From positions 1-21,623 of the forward strand of contig JBASOJ010000032.1 of the NCBI GenBank assembly GCA_049658145.1: DNA of 21,623 nucleotides, in the 5' to 3' direction. The DNA is from UBA6100 sp049658145. Its GTDB lineage: Bacteria > Actinomycetota > Coriobacteriia > Anaerosomatales > Anaerosomataceae. Each line of letters starts with the position of its first letter. Position 1 is the stretch's first letter. This document shows, piece by piece, positions 21,130 to 21,623 of the stretch. The translations under genes and the position numbers were made by a program. Below the pieces are notes generated by a model, which saw only the letters and a program-made list of their open reading frames with translations, was not told the DNA's origin and searched no databases.

Positions 21130-21539
21130 GCGCGGGTCCGGTCGTGATCGATTCCTCCGTCGCCCTCAAGTGGCTCAAGCCGCAGGGCGAAGTGCACGTC
21201 GCCGAAGCACGGGCGCTACTCGGCGACCAGGAGGCGGGCCTGATCATGCTCGTCGCGCCCACGCACCTGCTGCTCGAGATCATGAACGCGCTGTGGTCTC
21301 ACCACGCAACCGCAGGCCAGATCAAGCGCGCAGTGGAGCTGCTGCGCAAGCTGCGCTTGGACTTCGTGGAACCCGATGCGGTGCTGTTGGCGCGCGCCGC
21401 CGAGATGGCCGTGGAGCATCGGATCACAGTGTACGATGCGCTCTTCGCGGCGCTGGCCGAGAGATTGAAGTGCGAGTTGGTGACTGCCGACCGCGAGCTC
21501 ATCGCGAGCGGCGCGTGCAAGATCCGCGAGCTCATCTAG
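21126..21539 (+). CDS. vapC: VapC-family PIN-domain ribonuclease toxin
   Basis: A 137-aa PIN-domain toxin with all acidic metal ligands: D9 (VVIDSSVALKW), E51 (LLLEIMNALW), D104 (TVYDALFAALAE) and D122 (VTADRELIAS). It pairs with the RHH antitoxin, overlapping it by 4 bp. It is a different subgroup from the PIN toxin at 16114-16491: the partner antitoxin is RHH rather than AbrB, so cross-neutralisation is unlikely. Confidence 0.92.
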   Translation: MSAGPVVIDSSVALKWLKPQGEVHVAEARALLGDQEAGLIMLVAPTHLLLEIMNALWSHHATAGQIKRAVELLRKLRLDFVEPDAVLLARAAEMAVEHRITVYDALFAALAERLKCELVTADRELIASGACKIRELI

Positions 21540-21543
21540 CCGC

Positions 21544-21623
21544 CTACCCCAGCGCCCCCACGCCTGCCGAGACCGCCAGCGTGAGCGCGCTCGCGATCGC
21601 CGCGGCGGCGAGCCACCCCGTCC
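21544..21623 (-). CDS. C-terminus of a membrane protein, cut by the window edge
   Basis: A minus-strand frame enters from the right edge and ends in TAG at 21546-21544, encoding TGWLAAAAIASALTLAVSAG then VGALG. It is one hydrophobic, alanine-rich helix, so probably the last transmembrane segment of an integral membrane protein. It converges on the RHH/VapC operon. The family cannot be told. Confidence 0.5.
   Translation of the reverse strand, partial: TGWLAAAAIASALTLAVSAGVGALG

Overview
The window looks like a high-GC actinobacterial chromosome. The purM-purN-purH cluster, frequent GTG starts, compact MscS and VapBC genes and a SpaA/Cna-B-sortase fusion would fit an environmental Coriobacteriia-like lineage, but the taxonomy is inference. 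It has two parts: a mobile, decayed genomic island (1 to about 14,990) inserted at the 3' end of a tRNA-Glu gene, and a conserved chromosomal backbone (about 14,965 to 21,623).

Island boundaries: the last 26 bp of tRNA-Glu (14965-15040, minus strand) recur exactly at 3083-3108 and 5-30. These are three attachment (att) cores, so at least two elements sit in tandem: element B (about 5-3108) and element A (about 3083-14990). Each of the two left cores is followed by an almost identical arm block of about 130 bp, made of an 84-bp imperfect inverted repeat built from TTGG(G/T)ACTCG units and then two 12-bp direct repeats. Plus-strand reading frames that run into each core look like integrase C-terminal tails. 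The one at 14806-15005 still has the catalytic-tyrosine context (MDTY), but no complete integrase is in the window.

Element B carries an AbiEi/AbiEii (type IV toxin-antitoxin, abortive infection) pair and a separate orphan AbiEi-like regulator.

Element A holds the main find: a minus-strand array of integron gene cassettes with no integron integrase, here in an actinobacterial-looking tRNA island. Four cassettes (genes at 9563-10384, 8807-9439, 6727-7266, 5815-6618) are separated by three recognisable attC sites, with a partial site at the far end. The stop codons of three genes lie inside the attC R'' core, and the 5' end of every cassette matches its own R''. An IS110-family (IS1111-group) element, 7295-8719, sits exactly between GTT and AGGC of one attC core, as expected for the attC-targeting IS1111 elements. 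The cassettes and their neighbours encode PD-(D/E)XK-type proteins (an Mrr-like one and a DUF4365-like one), a DUF5677-like protein and an unknown protein. Next to them lie a membrane-anchored Mrr-like nuclease overlapping a HIRAN-DUF2510 gene, and a GNAT acetyltransferase. This is consistent with a defence-type repertoire, but that role is inferred. The upstream side of the array has a broken conjugation gene (VirD4/TraG), an AlbA_2/Schlafen-type ATP-binding protein, and a truncated Cna-B/sortase-B fusion abutting the integrase remnant.

Backbone: tRNA-Glu and tRNA-Lys (both minus), an mscS-type channel (plus), an AbrB/VapC toxin-antitoxin pair (minus), the purine operon purM-purN-purH with a small membrane-protein gene behind it (minus), a ribbon-helix-helix/VapC pair (plus) and the C-terminus of a membrane protein at the right edge (minus).
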